Origin: Lepidostoma basale
Taxonomy: Eukaryota; Arthropoda; Insecta; Trichoptera; Lepidostomatidae
Direction: 5' to 3'
Assembly (NCBI GenBank): GCA_022606425.2
Contig: JAHDVF020000016.1
Span: 2,200,501-2,264,500 of the forward strand
DNA length: 64,000 nt
The notes beneath the pieces are model-generated. The model saw only the letters and a program-made list of their open reading frames with translations, had not been told where the DNA came from and made no database searches. Every line of letters begins with the position of its first letter. Position 1 is the stretch's first letter. A program made the position numbers and the translations under genes. Below are positions 30,410 through 40,974 of this stretch, in pieces.

Positions 30410-31200
30410 TGCAGCCTTGTTTACTTGACCCATTAATCTTATTCTTCTTCTTCCTCAGCCTATTCCCGTCCTCTCCTGGACAAACGCCTCCTCCATTCGC
30501 TTCCATGTCACTCTGTCCTGTGCAGACTGCATCCAGGTTATTTTTATTTATTTTTGTTGAATCTTCAAATCTCTTTACGTCATGACAGCATGAGCCAAAT
30601 CGATGTAAGGGGTATTATAGCTATCAAAGTGATTCTCGTGACACGTGATAGGTCGCTAATCTATCGCCATTTTATTGTCACGTGAATTCTACACCAGACC
30701 AAAGACAGTGTGACAATCACGCTGCCCTCGCCGGGAATCGAACCCGGAACCATCGGGGTGGCAGTCAATGCACTTACCACTCGGCCACGAAGGTCGTCGT
30801 TATTCCGACGTGTCTGTTCAGATCATCCTTCCACCGTAGTTGCGGTCGCCCTGCACTTCTCTCTGCCGTCCACGGTCTTCAAGTTTAACAGTCTTCTTAT
30901 TCACTTTTCATCTGAGCTTCTGGCTACGTGACCTGCCTATTGCCATTTTAGAGTCGTCACCCGGTGGATGATGTCAGTGACCTTTGTTTCTGGCTCTGTC
31001 CCTTAGGCTTATTCCTAACATGGCTCTTTCCATGGCTCTTTGGGTCACTCGTAGTTTCTCGGCACTTTGTTTGGACAATGTAACAGTTTCAAGACCATAA
31101 GTACCAACTGGCAGAACGCAGGCTTAATAGACTTTTCGTTTCAGGTTGATCGGTATTTTCCGGGATAAGGATGTTCCGTAACTCTCAATAACTCTCAAAT
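30410..31200 (-). mobile_element. LINE fragment interrupted by a SINE
   Basis: Minus-strand sequence on both sides of 30547-30800 (for example complements of CGTCCTCTCCTGGACAAACG and CTTAGGCTTATTCCTAACAT) resembles LINE C-terminal coding sequence, with AAGAAGAAG at its 3' end (complement near 30435). Frames are short and broken. The SINE lies between LINE parts. Confidence 0.5.
30547..30800 (-). mobile_element. tRNA-derived SINE, most complete copy
   Basis: Minus sense: A box (complement CCACTCGGCCACG at about 30778), B box (complement CGGGAATCGAACCCGG at about 30732), body, and a 3' tail rich in A (complement TTATTTTTATTTATTTTTG). The best reference for the family in this window. Confidence 0.8.
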
Positions 31201-31643
31201 TTTTCCCATTACCCATTTTATATAATATTATGTAAATTATTAATTAGATATTTTGTTGTAAAATTAAGAACATTAATAATAAACAAGTCGAAACAAGTTC
31301 ATATTGATACCATGCATAATGTAGAGAGAGCGTTTAGTTCGCTCCATTAGTCCTGTAGCGAAATTGTCGAAGAGCGAAGTGGAGTGAAGTATGGTGTGCC
31401 CCAATGTGACATGTGGTAAGTGACAACTTACTCCTGAAGTTTGAAATCTATTCTGGAATAATTCACAGACTGTTCCGAAAATACTCGTAGTTCGATATTA
31501 CTGTTTCGATAATTATTTTAACTCAAGCACAAGTTACACAATAGCCTGATTGACGGGTTTATTTATAATACAGGGTGCACCATATTTTATATTTGTATGT
31601 GAATATTAAATAACTTTAAAATAAAACAACCGATTTCTATATA

Positions 31644-32013
31644 TCGTCACCTGAGAGTAAGAAGGTTCCAACTGACAAAAGTAAAAATCTGAGAAAAATG
31701 AAGTCAAAGTTTTGTTGATTTCGGGTGTGTACCTTGGAATAAAGGGGTTTTATTCCAATTTCCAGAGATTCTTTTACCGAGAAACGTGTAAATTTTGTCT
31801 GGCAACAGTTGGAATAATAAATTCTAAGTTTAAATGAATCCTTCTTCAGTGAATCGTGTGTTTTGAATGATCAGTTGGAACTTGATTCTTTTCGTAACAT
31901 CAAAATGATGGTACTATTACATGTTTTTTTTAAGGTTAGTAAGAACACTTTTCACGAAAAAAAGCCAAATGTGAAATTTTGTTAGTTGGAACCCTCTTAC
32001 TCTCAGGTGACGA
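31644..32013. mobile_element. MITE nested in the Tc1/mariner left terminus
   Basis: Termini TCGTCACCTGAGAGTAAG on both sides (the right one inverted) continue to GTTCCAACT. TA flanks at 31642-31643 and 32014-32015. The other terminus of the host transposon reads through without it and thus shows the pre-insertion sequence. Confidence 0.75.
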
Positions 32014-32058
32014 TATGAAGTATTTTTATATAATTAGGCCCTTTATAATTTATTTACA

Positions 32059-32528
32059 CTAGTTTTTTAATACAACATCATACAAGTGGCTGCCATTATT
32101 GACCAAAGCACAATGTCCCCCTTTTGCTGCGTTTTCCATCACTTTTTCAAGCACCTCGGGTGGTATAGCAATGATTTCTGCGCGAATGTTAGCCTTGAGC
32201 TCGTCAATGGTCTGAGGCTTGCTAGCGTATACTTTGTTTTTCAAATAAGCCCACAAAAAGAAGTCAGGAGGGGTCAAATCAAAATTTGCTTCCAAAAATC
32301 AGGTTCAGTGTTAGCCATTCGAGCGGCTGTTTGGCTGTATTCCAAGCGACGTGAACGATCTGTCGGTAATATTCTTTGAGTCAATTGCACTTTATAAGAA
32401 AACAAATGCAAATCATCCTTCAAAATGCGCCACAAAGCGGTTCCACTGACGCCATTATTGGCCAAAGCATAAAGGGCACATTTTGCTTTGGCCAATAATG
32501 GCGGCCACTTGATTGATGTTGTATTCAA
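32059..32528 (-). pseudogene. Transposase remnants (Tc1/mariner superfamily)
   Basis: Minus strand: the 5' part (about 32280-32528) gives LANNGVSGTALWRILKDDLH then QLTQRILPTDRSRRLEYSQT, the end of the DNA-binding domain. It is joined to a C-terminal part (32059-32295) with FDLTPPDFFLWAYLKNKVYA and TIDELKANIRAEI. The region between, with the first two catalytic acidic residues, is deleted; the final DFFLW Asp remains. The two parts are in different frames. Not functional. Confidence 0.7.
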
Positions 32529-32719
32529 AAACTAGTGTATATAAAATATAAAAGGCCTTATTAAATAAAAATACCTCATATATAGAAATCGGTTGTTTTA
32601 TTTTAAAGTTATTTAATATTCACATACTAATATAAAATATGGCGCACCCTGTAGAACCTTAAAATTTCACTTTGTGGTTGGACATTTAAAAAAATATAAA
32701 ATTAATAAAACACTTTGTA

Positions 32720-33055
32720 CAACATTTTGAATGTTTACAAATACTTGTAGACAAATACTGAATTTAACCCATTGCGGCATAATATTTTTTTTATTAGGAT
32801 TAATTGTATCTCAATAGAGACGAAGATGTAAATTGTTTTTCTGGGAACAGAATGTGGTGAGTGAACTAAAATATGTAAAGATAAGCGCAGGATTCTAGCA
32901 TATATACACAAGTTCCAAAAATTTGTCAGATGTGGTGGTCATAAGAAGGGCGGAATGGGGAATGTTGTTAAACATAAAGCGATCGCTCAACCCAACCAAT
33001 GGTCATAAGTCCTGTAAGCGCCTCGGCCACTACATTCTGTTATACCATAACGTGG
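32720..33055 (-). repeat. F1 composite copy
   Basis: Left part in plus sense (TACAAATACTTGTAGACAAA ... GAAGATGTAAATTGTTTTTC), right part in minus sense (TTCCAAAAATTTGTCAGATG ... CCCAACCAATGGTCA), again a foldback. Confidence 0.6.
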
Positions 33056-33059
33056 TTCA

Positions 33060-33206
33060 ATACAAAGTGTTTATTGATTGTTTCTTGAACGATTACATAA
33101 AACTCCATATGAAATAATTAATACGATTGAAAACGTCAGTTTTTTAGAAGTTTTATTATATTTTATGGTAATGACGTGTTTCACCTTTCTAAGGCATTAT
33201 CAAATG
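33060..33206 (-). repeat. Hh-A half element interrupted by the solo LTR
   Basis: The arm ending CTAAGGCATTATCAAATG is cut at the element's centre of symmetry by the LTR insertion. The hammerhead-like core is at 33173-33203 with TTGATAA. Confidence 0.6.
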
Positions 33207-33867
33207 TGTATCGGACGTATGCGTGTAGTTTTTAATTTTATTAATTTTTTATTATATTATTAATTTTTATTATTTTTAACTATGCTAATTTTATTATTTA
33301 ATTCATGTTTGTTATTTTGTATTAATTTAAGTTTAATTTGTTTATGTTTTCTTAAAATAAATAAGGCAGTCGGTAGTCGCGTGAAAGCGCATAGCAACGA
33401 GATTATGCAGTAGTTCAATCGAGATTATTCTTGGAATGATTTTGCGGTTGCTCGCGCGTTGTTAACAGCCAATCACATAGGCCGTAGCAACACAGCAGCT
33501 GCGACTGAAATTCTCCGAAACTAAAAAACGTTAAATAACCGTTATCGCTAGTTTGCGGAGGCTATATAAGCGGGTCTTGTAAGGACTCGGCCCCTCACTC
33601 TTCCTTCAAATTCACATACGCGTAGACACGCTGCGCGTTAAGAGGCTTGGCGCTCTTAATTACGTGAAAACCAGTATTTGAGCTACTGTAAACTTCTCTT
33701 CGCTTCTACCCTGCACTGATTGCCGCATATAATAAAACTTTGTTTTATTACACAATCATCATCACGCCGTATTCTCCGTTTTACCATCCACACCACATCG
33801 GAGACGAGCAGCAGCCAACCGCCAAAATAAATATTAATAGTACGGGGGGAGCAATCTGTCCCGTACA
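33207..33867 (+). mobile_element. Solo LTR, copy 2
   Basis: 661 bases, TGTATCGGACG ... TCCCGTACA, flanked by AAATG on both sides (33202-33206 and 33868-33872). TATATAAG at 33563-33570 is a TATA box and AATAAA at 33731-33736 a polyadenylation signal, defining U3, R and U5. Near-complementary to copy 1 over its whole length. No primer-binding site follows and no coding region remains. Confidence 0.88.
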
Positions 33868-34001
33868 AAATGTAACTTATGAATGTAAAATTTCCTTAAC
33901 TATTATATATAATCTTTGTCATAAAATTTCTTAACGAGTTCCAAGAAACACTTTCTAGTATTTCTGGGCCTACCCCAATAATTATTATTTTTAAATTCCT
34001 T

Positions 34002-35206
34002 CTTCTTCTTCCTGTGCCGTGTCAGGTCCCCTCGACGTTGGCGATCACTCCGGCGAAAACCTCCCTGTCCTGCGCTGCCCGAAACAGGTCATCCACCGTC
34101 CTCATTCCGGTCCACTCTCTAATGTTGCGCAGCCAGGACATCTGTTTTCTGCCAACTCCCCGTCTTCCCTCTATCTTGCCCTCCAATATAAGTCGGAGGA
34201 GGCGGTACTTTTCTCCACGCAGCACGTGACCCAAATATGAGACCTTTTTCACTTTGACATTCGACAACAGCTCTCTCTTGGCTCCGGCTCTTCTAAGTAC
34301 TTCGACGTTACTGACCTTTTCGGTCCAAGGTATACGAAGCATTCTTCTGTGTATCCACATTTCGAATGCTTCTAACCGATTCATTACGTTCACTTTTAGA
34401 GTCCATGTTTCACTTCCGTATAATAGAGCTGACCATATGTAAGCTTTTATCATTCTTTGTCGAAGTTTAAGATTTAAATTATCGTCACAGAAGAAGGGTC
34501 TCATCTTATTAAATGCAGCACGTGCAGCTTCTATTCTACATTTTACTTCTGTATCTGGGTCGAGTGTTTTAGTAATGATACTGCCGAGGTATTTAAACTG
34601 GTCAACCATTTCGATATTTACTCCTTTTAGTCGCAAAGATGATCCAGAATAATCAAGTCTTCCAAACGACATCCACTTGGTCTTAGCGACATTTATTGTC
34701 AGACCCAATTCTTCTCCAGCCGTGTCAATCTTATTTAGGAGCTCTTGGAGGTCAGGTATACTTTCAGCCAATATGACTGTATCGTCAGCATATCTGATAT
34801 TATTTATAACGACTCCATTGATCTTCACTCCAAGGCTAGAGTTTTCTAGAGTTCTTTGGAAAACTTTATTGGAGTACAGATTAAACAATAGAGGTGACAG
34901 AATACAACCTTGTCGAACTCCTCTTTGTATAGCTATAGCCTCTGTATTTCCACTTCCATATCTGATCTTTGCCGTTTGACACCAGTAGAGGTTTCTTATG
35001 AAATTCAGGTCTTTGGAGTCAATGTTACAGTCTTTGAGCATCTCCATGAGTGTCGTGTGCCTTACCCTGTCAAACGCTTTTTCATAATCGATGAAGCATG
35101 CAAACACCTCTTTGCGTTGATCTCGACACTTCTGTAGCAGGACATTGACTGCCAGTAGCGCTTCTCTGGTTCCGAATGCATTTCGGAATCCGAATTGTGT
35201 GTCATC
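34002..35206 (-). mobile_element. GAA-LINE insertion with 11-bp target duplication
   Basis: TTAAATTCCTT occurs on both sides (33991-34001 and 35207-35217). The 3' tail is (GAA)n (complement CTTCTTCTTC at 34002-34011). 5'-truncated in the RT domain. Other copies: 12.8, 26.2, 38.7 and 54.6 kb. Confidence 0.85.
34022..35107 (-). CDS. GAA-LINE reverse transcriptase, C-terminal 361 codons
   Basis: The frame is open to 35205, beyond the first ATG, where FGFRNAFGTREALLAVNVL can be read before it meets the truncation. FIDYEKAFDRV at the start holds the first catalytic Asp, RQGCILSPLLFN is RT motif 4 and YADDTVILAES contains the catalytic Asp pair (about residue 107). The C-terminal domain LLYGSETWTLKVNVMNRLEA through WTGMRTVDDLFRAAQDRE is RTE-like and has no RNase H. 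Complete ORF2 proteins of this type have an N-terminal endonuclease, missing here. The uninterrupted frame and the perfect duplication point to a recent insertion. Lacking a promoter and the N-terminal half, it cannot mobilise itself. Confidence 0.8.
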   Translation of the reverse strand: MFACFIDYEKAFDRVRHTTLMEMLKDCNIDSKDLNFIRNLYWCQTAKIRYGSGNTEAIAIQRGVRQGCILSPLLFNLYSNKVFQRTLENSSLGVKINGVVINNIRYADDTVILAESIPDLQELLNKIDTAGEELGLTINVAKTKWMSFGRLDYSGSSLRLKGVNIEMVDQFKYLGSIITKTLDPDTEVKCRIEAARAAFNKMRPFFCDDNLNLKLRQRMIKAYIWSALLYGSETWTLKVNVMNRLEAFEMWIHRRMLRIPWTEKVSNVEVLRRAGAKRELLSNVKVKKVSYLGHVLRGEKYRLLRLILEGKIEGRRGVGRKQMSWLRNIREWTGMRTVDDLFRAAQDREVFAGVIANVEGT

Positions 35207-35284
35207 TTAAATTCCTTAATTCGTTAATTACTATATTCTGCTCCATTTACTGGTGTATGTAAACAGCAACAAGCTAAAATTTCG

Positions 35285-35345
35285 TCCAATTTGATAATGC
35301 CTTAGAAGGGCGAAACATGTCATTCCCATAAAATATAATAAAACT
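35285..35345 (+). repeat. Hh-A half element
   Basis: TTGATAATGCCTTAGAAGGG then CGAAACATGTC (35291-35321) and CATTCCCATAAAATATAATA. A single arm, no partner. Confidence 0.55.
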
Positions 35346-35354
35346 ACAACAAAA

Positions 35355-35816
35355 CTGGTCCCAATCCTTATGTATGGAAGCGAAGCATGGAACTGGCAGA
35401 AGAAAGATGATAGCAGAATAAATGCGGTAGAGATGAGGTCCCTAAGACGTATGTGTGGTAGAACGATGTACAACAGAATCTCAAATGCTGATATTAGGAA
35501 GGAATGTAGAGCGAAAGAAGGTATTATGAACAAAATTATGAAAGGTTCGCTGCGTTGGTTCGGATATATGGAGCGCATGGGTGAAGAAAGAATGGTTAAA
35601 AAAGTATACGTTAACGATGTAAATGGAGTAAGGAGTCGAGGTAGACCGAGGAAAACATGGCACGACCAAATTAATCAAATTTTAAAGGTTGGTCATGTCA
35701 GAAGCCGGAAGAATCGACGTGCGTGTATGACTCGATGTATGAATGTGGAGGAATCTAGAGAGGTGTGCCAGGATAGAGTAGTGTGGTGGTCCATTCTCTC
35801 TGCCTACCCCTGACGT
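35355..35816 (+). mobile_element. TTAG-LINE copy with open C-terminal frame
   Basis: 147 codons open from MYGSEAWNWQKKDDSRINAV through SLRWFGYMERMGEERMVKKV and NRRACMTRCMNVEESREVC to the stop after SAYP. This is the best-preserved C-terminal region of the family in the window. The usual CGTGATGG and tail are replaced by Hh-A-type sequence (GACGTTTTCATTCG), so recombination or insertion at the 3' end is likely. Confidence 0.75.
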
Positions 35817-36179
35817 TTTGACGTTTGTGGAAAACTGACGTTTTCATTCGTATTAATTACAAAGTGTTTTAGAACCTTAAATTAATTCAATACTTTTATT
35901 TTCTAAGTTATTAAGTATATATAACGACCGAATTAATCTTGTATTTCCCTCCATTATTAAATGTTCGAATGTCAATCAAAATTGTATGACGCACCGAGCT
36001 CTGTTTATGAAGGGGTTAAAACAATCCCACTCTAGTGTTATTTGGCGGCTATTGTTCCACCCTTAATAACGCCTCTTGTGCCAATGTATAGTTTGCTTAG
36101 CTTCTCCATTCAATTTATGGTTCTATGATTCTCTACTAAAAGCACTCAAAATCACGATAATGTTGTCTTCAAAGAATAC

Positions 36180-36300
36180 GTACTAACTAACTAACTAACT
36201 AACTAACCATCACGCCGTCTCCCCGAAAGGGTAGACAGAAAGAATGGACTGTCACACTTTAACCGATGCGGCACTCCATCCTTCTCTTTTCGCCCCGCGG
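36180..36300 (-). mobile_element. TTAG-LINE 3' end with TTAG tail
   Basis: CTAA repeated six times at 36183-36206, then CCATCACGCCGTCTCCCCGA. The 5' edge near 36290 is shared with the 87-base copy at 50678-50766, suggesting a common short subfamily. Confidence 0.65.
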
Positions 36301-36479
36301 GAGACGCGGTGTGATGGGTTGCGAACCTCATCGCCACCAATAGGCATCTCCCGCGTACACTTCGATCGTCCAACACCCACAAAATAAATCTAAAACAAAT
36401 AATATAAAATACAATGATATAAAATAAGATAATACGTACTAAATTCAATAAATTAACATCCTTACAATCACACCATCAT

Positions 36480-36605
36480 GACTCGCTGTATGAATGTGGA
36501 GGATGCTAGAGAGGTGTGCCTGGCACAGAGTAGTGTGGCGGTCCATTCTCTCTGCCTACACCTACGGGGAAACGGCGTGATGGTTTGATGTTGTTGTTGT
36601 ATTGT
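36480..36605 (+). mobile_element. TTAG-LINE 3' end, (GTT)n subtype
   Basis: GACTCGCTGTATGAATGTGG to GGGGAAACGGCGTGATGG, then TTTGATGTTGTTGTTGTA. About 120 bases. Confidence 0.65.
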
Positions 36606-36690
36606 CTAAATAATCTCAGAAAAGATAACTTTGGCGATCCATTCTCTCTTTTTCCCCTTCGGGGAAATAGCGTGGAGGTTTGTTCATTTT
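36606..36690 (+). mobile_element. TTAG-LINE 3' scrap
   Basis: GATCCATTCTCTCTTTTTCC and CTTCGGGGAAATAGCGTGGA match the end of the family; fewer than 90 bases. Confidence 0.45.
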
Positions 36691-36854
36691 TTCCGTGTTC
36701 TAGTATCCGAATATTGCACAAGACTGAGCCAAAAAGTCTTAAATCCATTAAGATTCAAAATATCAAATATTTTACTAAAATTATGATGTGTATAAATTGA
36801 TACAAATTCAATGTGGATAATGTGTGAATATTACTTTTCTAAATGAATAATCAA

Positions 36855-37165
36855 AAAGTTCTTCTTCTTCTTCTTCTTGGCGCTATTCCAACTCATTGTC
36901 TATGTTGACTGTTCTCATATCAGGCTGTACTTCTGACGGTTCTGAGTATCGCCTCCACTCAAGCCATTTCTCTGTAAGACGCTATTGCACTGAATCATTC
37001 ACGTGTTCCTAGGTCTTCCTCTGGATGGTTGACGAGGAAGATTCGCAGACAAAGCTCTATTTACTGTGTGGTCTGGTGGTCTCCGTTTTATATCCCCGTA
37101 CCATCTCATCTGCCTTTCTTCAAGCTTACAATTTATATCAGTAACTCCCAGACTACCCCGAATTC
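36855..37165 (-). mobile_element. LINE fragment with (AAG)n tail
   Basis: The tail is CTTCTTCTTCTTCTTCTTGG at 36861. Minus-strand frames contain RQMRWYGDIKRRPPDHTVN and GRPRNT, typical RTE C-terminal residues, with stops. Confidence 0.5.
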
Positions 37166-37212
37166 GTGAACTTTTGATTTAGACTCTAAGTGAAACCAAA
37201 AAGTTATTAAAT

Positions 37213-37905
37213 AATAATTAAATAAAACGATGTTTTTTTAACTACTTCCACTTTTGTTTTTATTTAGACAGCGACCGGTTTCGCCAGGTTCGCTGGCATC
37301 GACAGGCTAGTGACACTATTGTTAACTTAAAGGCGAGCCACACTGTTATAAACAAGCTCTCCACAACGGTCTCCACCAACGGTTTTAAACTGTGTAGACA
37401 CTTGTTTGAAACCAAAATTCGTTTGACCTTCAACAAACTTGGTGGTTTTAAACAAACGCACGTTTAAACACGCATTTCACGTGTTTAGAGCTTGTGTGTA
37501 AACCAAGTGTGGACGCTAAACCAACCGCGGGCTCAACAGCTCCCACCAAGGTCACCCTTGTGGAGAGCTTGTTTCAAACATTGTGGCCCGCCTTTAGTGC
37601 TTTATATACAAACAGATCAGGGGTGGTAAACATGATTCACTACAAAAATAATCTGCAAATATTTATGTAAAATTTTCTGAATTTTTAATATTGGTTCCGA
37701 AAATTTTACATAAATATTTGAAGATTATTTTTGTACAGAATCATGTTTACCGCTCCTGATCTGTATGTATATAAAGGACTAAGTTTACAATAGTGTCACC
37801 AGTCTATCGATGCCAGCGAGCCTGGCGAAACCGGTCGCTGTCTAAATAAAGACAAAAGTAGAAGTAGTTAAAAAACATCGATTTATTTAATTATTATTTA
37901 AAATG
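37213..37905. repeat. Hh-B long palindrome with hammerhead-like arms
   Basis: Outer arms 37213-37329 and 37785-37905 are complementary, as are inner arms around 37606-37690 and 37697-37775 (AAACATGATTC and complement). Ignoring the MITE at 37330-37594, the whole element is one hairpin. The arms hold hammerhead-like cores at 37273-37305 (-) and 37804-37836 (+) with stem GCCAG/CTGGC (one mismatch in the left arm), GAAACCGGTC, but CTGTCGA or CTATCGA instead of CTGANGA. Confidence 0.7.
37330..37594. mobile_element. MITE inside the Hh-B palindrome, TA duplication
   Basis: Termini AAGGCGAGCCACACTG and inward from the right AAGGCGGGCCACAATG, complementary for about 36 bases (both reach AACAAGCTCTCCACAA). 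TA at 37328-37329 and 37595-37596. The opposite palindrome arm near 37780-37790 reads AACTTAGTCCTT (complement) without it. Confidence 0.8.
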
Positions 37906-38714
37906 AACTTTCATCAAGAGATTTCAGTAAAATCATTTGATTATCTTAAAAAGTTATTAAGTTAAAACTAAAACATTAATTTACCTCTATTATAAAGTGA
38001 TATTTTTGAAGTTAAGACCTGGCTCTCACGTACAAATATACAAAATTATGTAATTAGTAAAAACGGTTCTCAAATTGGAACATTTCTATTTGTGAAGTTT
38101 TATTCGAATTACACGAATTCTAAATTTGAAAACAATGTTATTCTAAATTGTAAGGTATAAATTTAGACTGTTTTATGACAGGTAGGTAATTATAAATACC
38201 TCCTCCAACGATGTTCTTCGTAGAACGCTTTGGGAATAAGCGAATAATTTTAGCATCAAATCTAAAATTATCAACACGCAAACTTAATACGAATCAAACA
38301 ATTTTAAACAAACATTCCCGTTGAATCAAAGTTGCCATATAAAAAAAAACAAGCAACATGGGTTATACATAGAAGACGAATTGTATAGACTCAAAACACA
38401 ATGTAAAAGGCTCGGAAAAAAGCAATGTGTAAGCAAATGGAAGAAGCCTTTGTTCAGGTGTGGACGTTAAATGTACTAACTTAAATTGCGAAAACATGTC
38501 ATGGAACGAAACATGAATGAATTTAGTCGTTAAAAGCGTAAAATAGTACCAACGAACTGTCACATTAAAGTGGGAAAATTTAGAATATTTTCCGTAATCT
38601 AGTCTGTAAAAACTTTTTAATAAGAAGAAAGAACCTGTACCAAATATATTAGTATAATAATTTGGAGATTAATAATACAAATCACAGTTTTTGAAGTTAC
38701 AAATATGAAGTAAG
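37906..38714. other. Unassigned A+T-rich stretch
   Basis: No frame above 66 codons, no repeat boundary and no RNA motif recognised. Confidence 0.3.
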
Positions 38715-38970
38715 CCTTCTTCTTTCGGTGCCGTGTCAGGTCCCCCTAACGTTGGCGATTACTGTAGCAAAGGCATCTCTGTCCTGCGCCACTTGGAACA
38801 GGTTCTGTACTATTGTTATTCCTGTCCACTATTTATTGTTCCGCAGCCAGGACAGCTGCCTTCTACCAATTTCCCGACGTCGCTCTACTTTACCCATCAA
38901 TATCAGTCGAAGGAGGTGATAGTTTTCTCTCCTTAGCACATGACCCAAATATGAGACCTTTGTGACCTCG
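38715..38970 (-). mobile_element. GAA-LINE 3' end
   Basis: Complement of CCGTGTCAGGTCCCCCTAAC, then minus-strand coding VSYLGHVLR and GRRQLSWLRN with stops. The 5' edge joins another LINE fragment at about 38965. Confidence 0.65.
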
Positions 38971-39380
38971 TAGGGCCTCGAGGAACCTTCTCTACCCGAC
39001 TCTATCGGATGCCTGATACCTTACATCATCCTAAGTGAAGCCTGCTTCTTTAACCTCATTCTACATGGTTCTTTTCCAGATGAATCTAGGTCTGCCTCGC
39101 TTCCTCTTTCCACCCACAGAGGACCAGTCCAGTGCGCCCTGAACGATGCAGGCTTGGTTCCGTCTCATGATGTGACCGATCCACAGCCGTTGAGGCCTGC
39201 TGCTTTAACCTCGTCCTGCAGGGTTCTTTTCCAGGTGACTCTAGGTCTGCCTAGCTTCCTCTTTCCACCCACAGAGGACCAGTCCAGTGCGCCCTGAGCG
39301 ATGCAGGCTTGGTTCCGTCTCAGGATGTAATATATCCACAGCCATTTACGTCTAGCGACTTATTCATTGGTTGGTGATTC
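38971..39380 (-). mobile_element. LINE fragment with a 156-bp internal tandem duplication
   Basis: GGTTCTTTTCCAG..., CTTCCTCTTTCCACCCACAG and GATGCAGGCTTGGTTCCGTC occur twice at a spacing of about 156 bases (39039-39195 and 39196-39350), with about 10% differences between copies. Minus-strand residues resemble a LINE C-terminal domain but no frame is intact. Confidence 0.5.
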
Positions 39381-39949
39381 TCCTGCCATAGCCCAGAAAA
39401 CGGCATTTGACACTAGGGCCAAAAGATCTTGAATATTGAGCAAAGGCACCTATTTATTTATTTGTATAAATATTTGATATATATAAGAAGATTAGAAAAA
39501 CTAGTACGATGTAGAAGCGTTGGAGATGATCAATTTGATGAAACAAGGCATAAAAAATGAACGATGATCTCTCAGCTTCCCAAAGGAAAATATTTAAATT
39601 AATTATCGTCCTTGTTAGCCAAAGGCCAAAGTTTAAAGATATTAGTTATCTGCCTGTTATCCATTTAACGCGTACGACACTGACGCATTATGCCCTAAGG
39701 GTCCCTATCCTAAGACACCAGTCAACTCACAGAATACAGGTGTTAAGTTACAAATAATTAATTCAATACTTTTATGTTCTATAATAATTATTAATCATTT
39801 TTGAAGTTCTTAAAAAACATTGTATTTTCACAAAACTTTATTACACCCTTCACAGACATGTTTTGGTTAGTTCTCTTCCTTCTTCTTTATACAAATTTTA
39901 ACAATGAAATAGTATTAACTGTTTAAATACATAAAAACTTTGTTATGAA

Positions 39950-40170
39950 TGATTATAATTAATCGCGACAGCTGTTTCGCTAACCGATTTTAGCATCGCC
40001 AGGTCTTACAAATAACTAAAAGATACATCTGAAAGATTTAGTTTATACACAAAATTATTGTATTTAAACTAAGTTTTTCTGATGTATCTTTTAGTTAATT
40101 GTAAGACCTGACGATGCTTACATCGGTTAGCGAAACAGTTGTCGCGGCAAATTATATTCAATTTTGATAT
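39950..40170. repeat. Inverted repeat with two hammerhead-like motifs
   Basis: Arms TTAATCGCGACAGCTGTTTC... (39959 on) and its partner ending CGAAACAGTTGTCGCGGCAA (40131-40150). The interior TAACTAAAAGATACATCTGA and its complement pair too. The right arm core is CTGACGA, stem GCTTAC/GTTAGC (one mismatch), GAAAC, GTC: all core bases canonical. The left arm core is CTGGCGA, one change. Confidence 0.7.
40108..40143 (+). ncRNA. Hammerhead ribozyme-like motif (right arm)
   Basis: CTGACGA (40108-40114), unpaired T, stem II, GAAAC, loop AGTT, GTC (40141-40143). Stem III would be A-T and C-G. Mirror of the mutated motif at 39967-40002. Confidence 0.55.
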
Positions 40171-40479
40171 TCATAACAAAGTTACTTTTATTTAAAAAGT
40201 TAATAATGTTAAAATATCACAGTGTTTCCACAAAAACAATGGATTATCCAATAGAATGGTATAAAATTGGCACATTACTTAATGAGAAGTGGAGAGGATT
40301 TCAGTTGGAACTATTTCTTATATTAAAAAAATAGACCTTTACGTTATTAAAAGACGATTAAGATGGTTTTTAACACATGGAAGTAATGAATGTTGGATGT
40401 CTCCCTGCCTGCTGGACCGACGATGTTTCAAGGATTGCTGGACCTGGATGGATGAGAGTGGCGATGGATCGGAAGCAAT

Positions 40480-40950
40480 CAAATCAAAACAAATCAGTTT
40501 ATTTTCTCAATAGATATTAAAAACAACAATTATAGTTTAAGGCACCTATTGAGAACAGGTAAAACATAAAAAATATAAAATACCAAGAACGCATGAGAGA
40601 TGATACGATATTAAGAATACAAGATAATTTCCAAGTCAAGAGAATTTGTCTTCTGAACGTACTTTTACGAATATAAAAGACGTCGATCTCCGAAGCGATC
40701 ATGTTCAACAGTTTGATTGCTCTCCCTACCGGAAACCAGAGGCAGGTTGGTTCTGCATGCTGGGAAATAAATCCGTTTGTGTTGACGCTGTCGAAAATAA
40801 CCACCCGGAACAGAAAGATGGATAGCCTCTAAGAAAACGGAGTTCTCAAAGAATCCCCTGATAAGTCTGAAGAAATGGGTAAGTGTGCACCCATCCCTCC
40901 TTATCTGTAAACTATTAGTTTCAAGAAGAATGCAGTGGGATAAAGCCAAG
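40480..40950 (-). mobile_element. LINE-J relative, C-terminal region and tail
   Basis: The minus frame gives IRRDGCTLTHFFRLIRGFFE and VPGGYFRQRQHKRIYFPACR, aligned with the C-terminal region of the 5.6-kb protein, with a frameshift near 40725. The tail is a repeated TTTGAT-type sequence (complement CAATCAAATCAAAACAAATC). Confidence 0.7.
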
Positions 40951-40974
40951 GATAGCTACCAAACGCCCTCATCT

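Larger units (their letters stand above)
31571..32651 (-). mobile_element. Tc1/mariner-superfamily element, 75-bp termini, TA duplication
   Basis: Termini begin CAGGGTGCACC and CAGGGTGCGCC (inward) and stay nearly complementary for about 75 bases. TA flanks both (31569-31570 and 32652-32653). Contents: transposase remnants at 32059-32528 and a nested MITE at 31644-32013. Without the MITE the element is only about 0.7 kb, so it was internally deleted before the MITE arrived. Confidence 0.75.
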
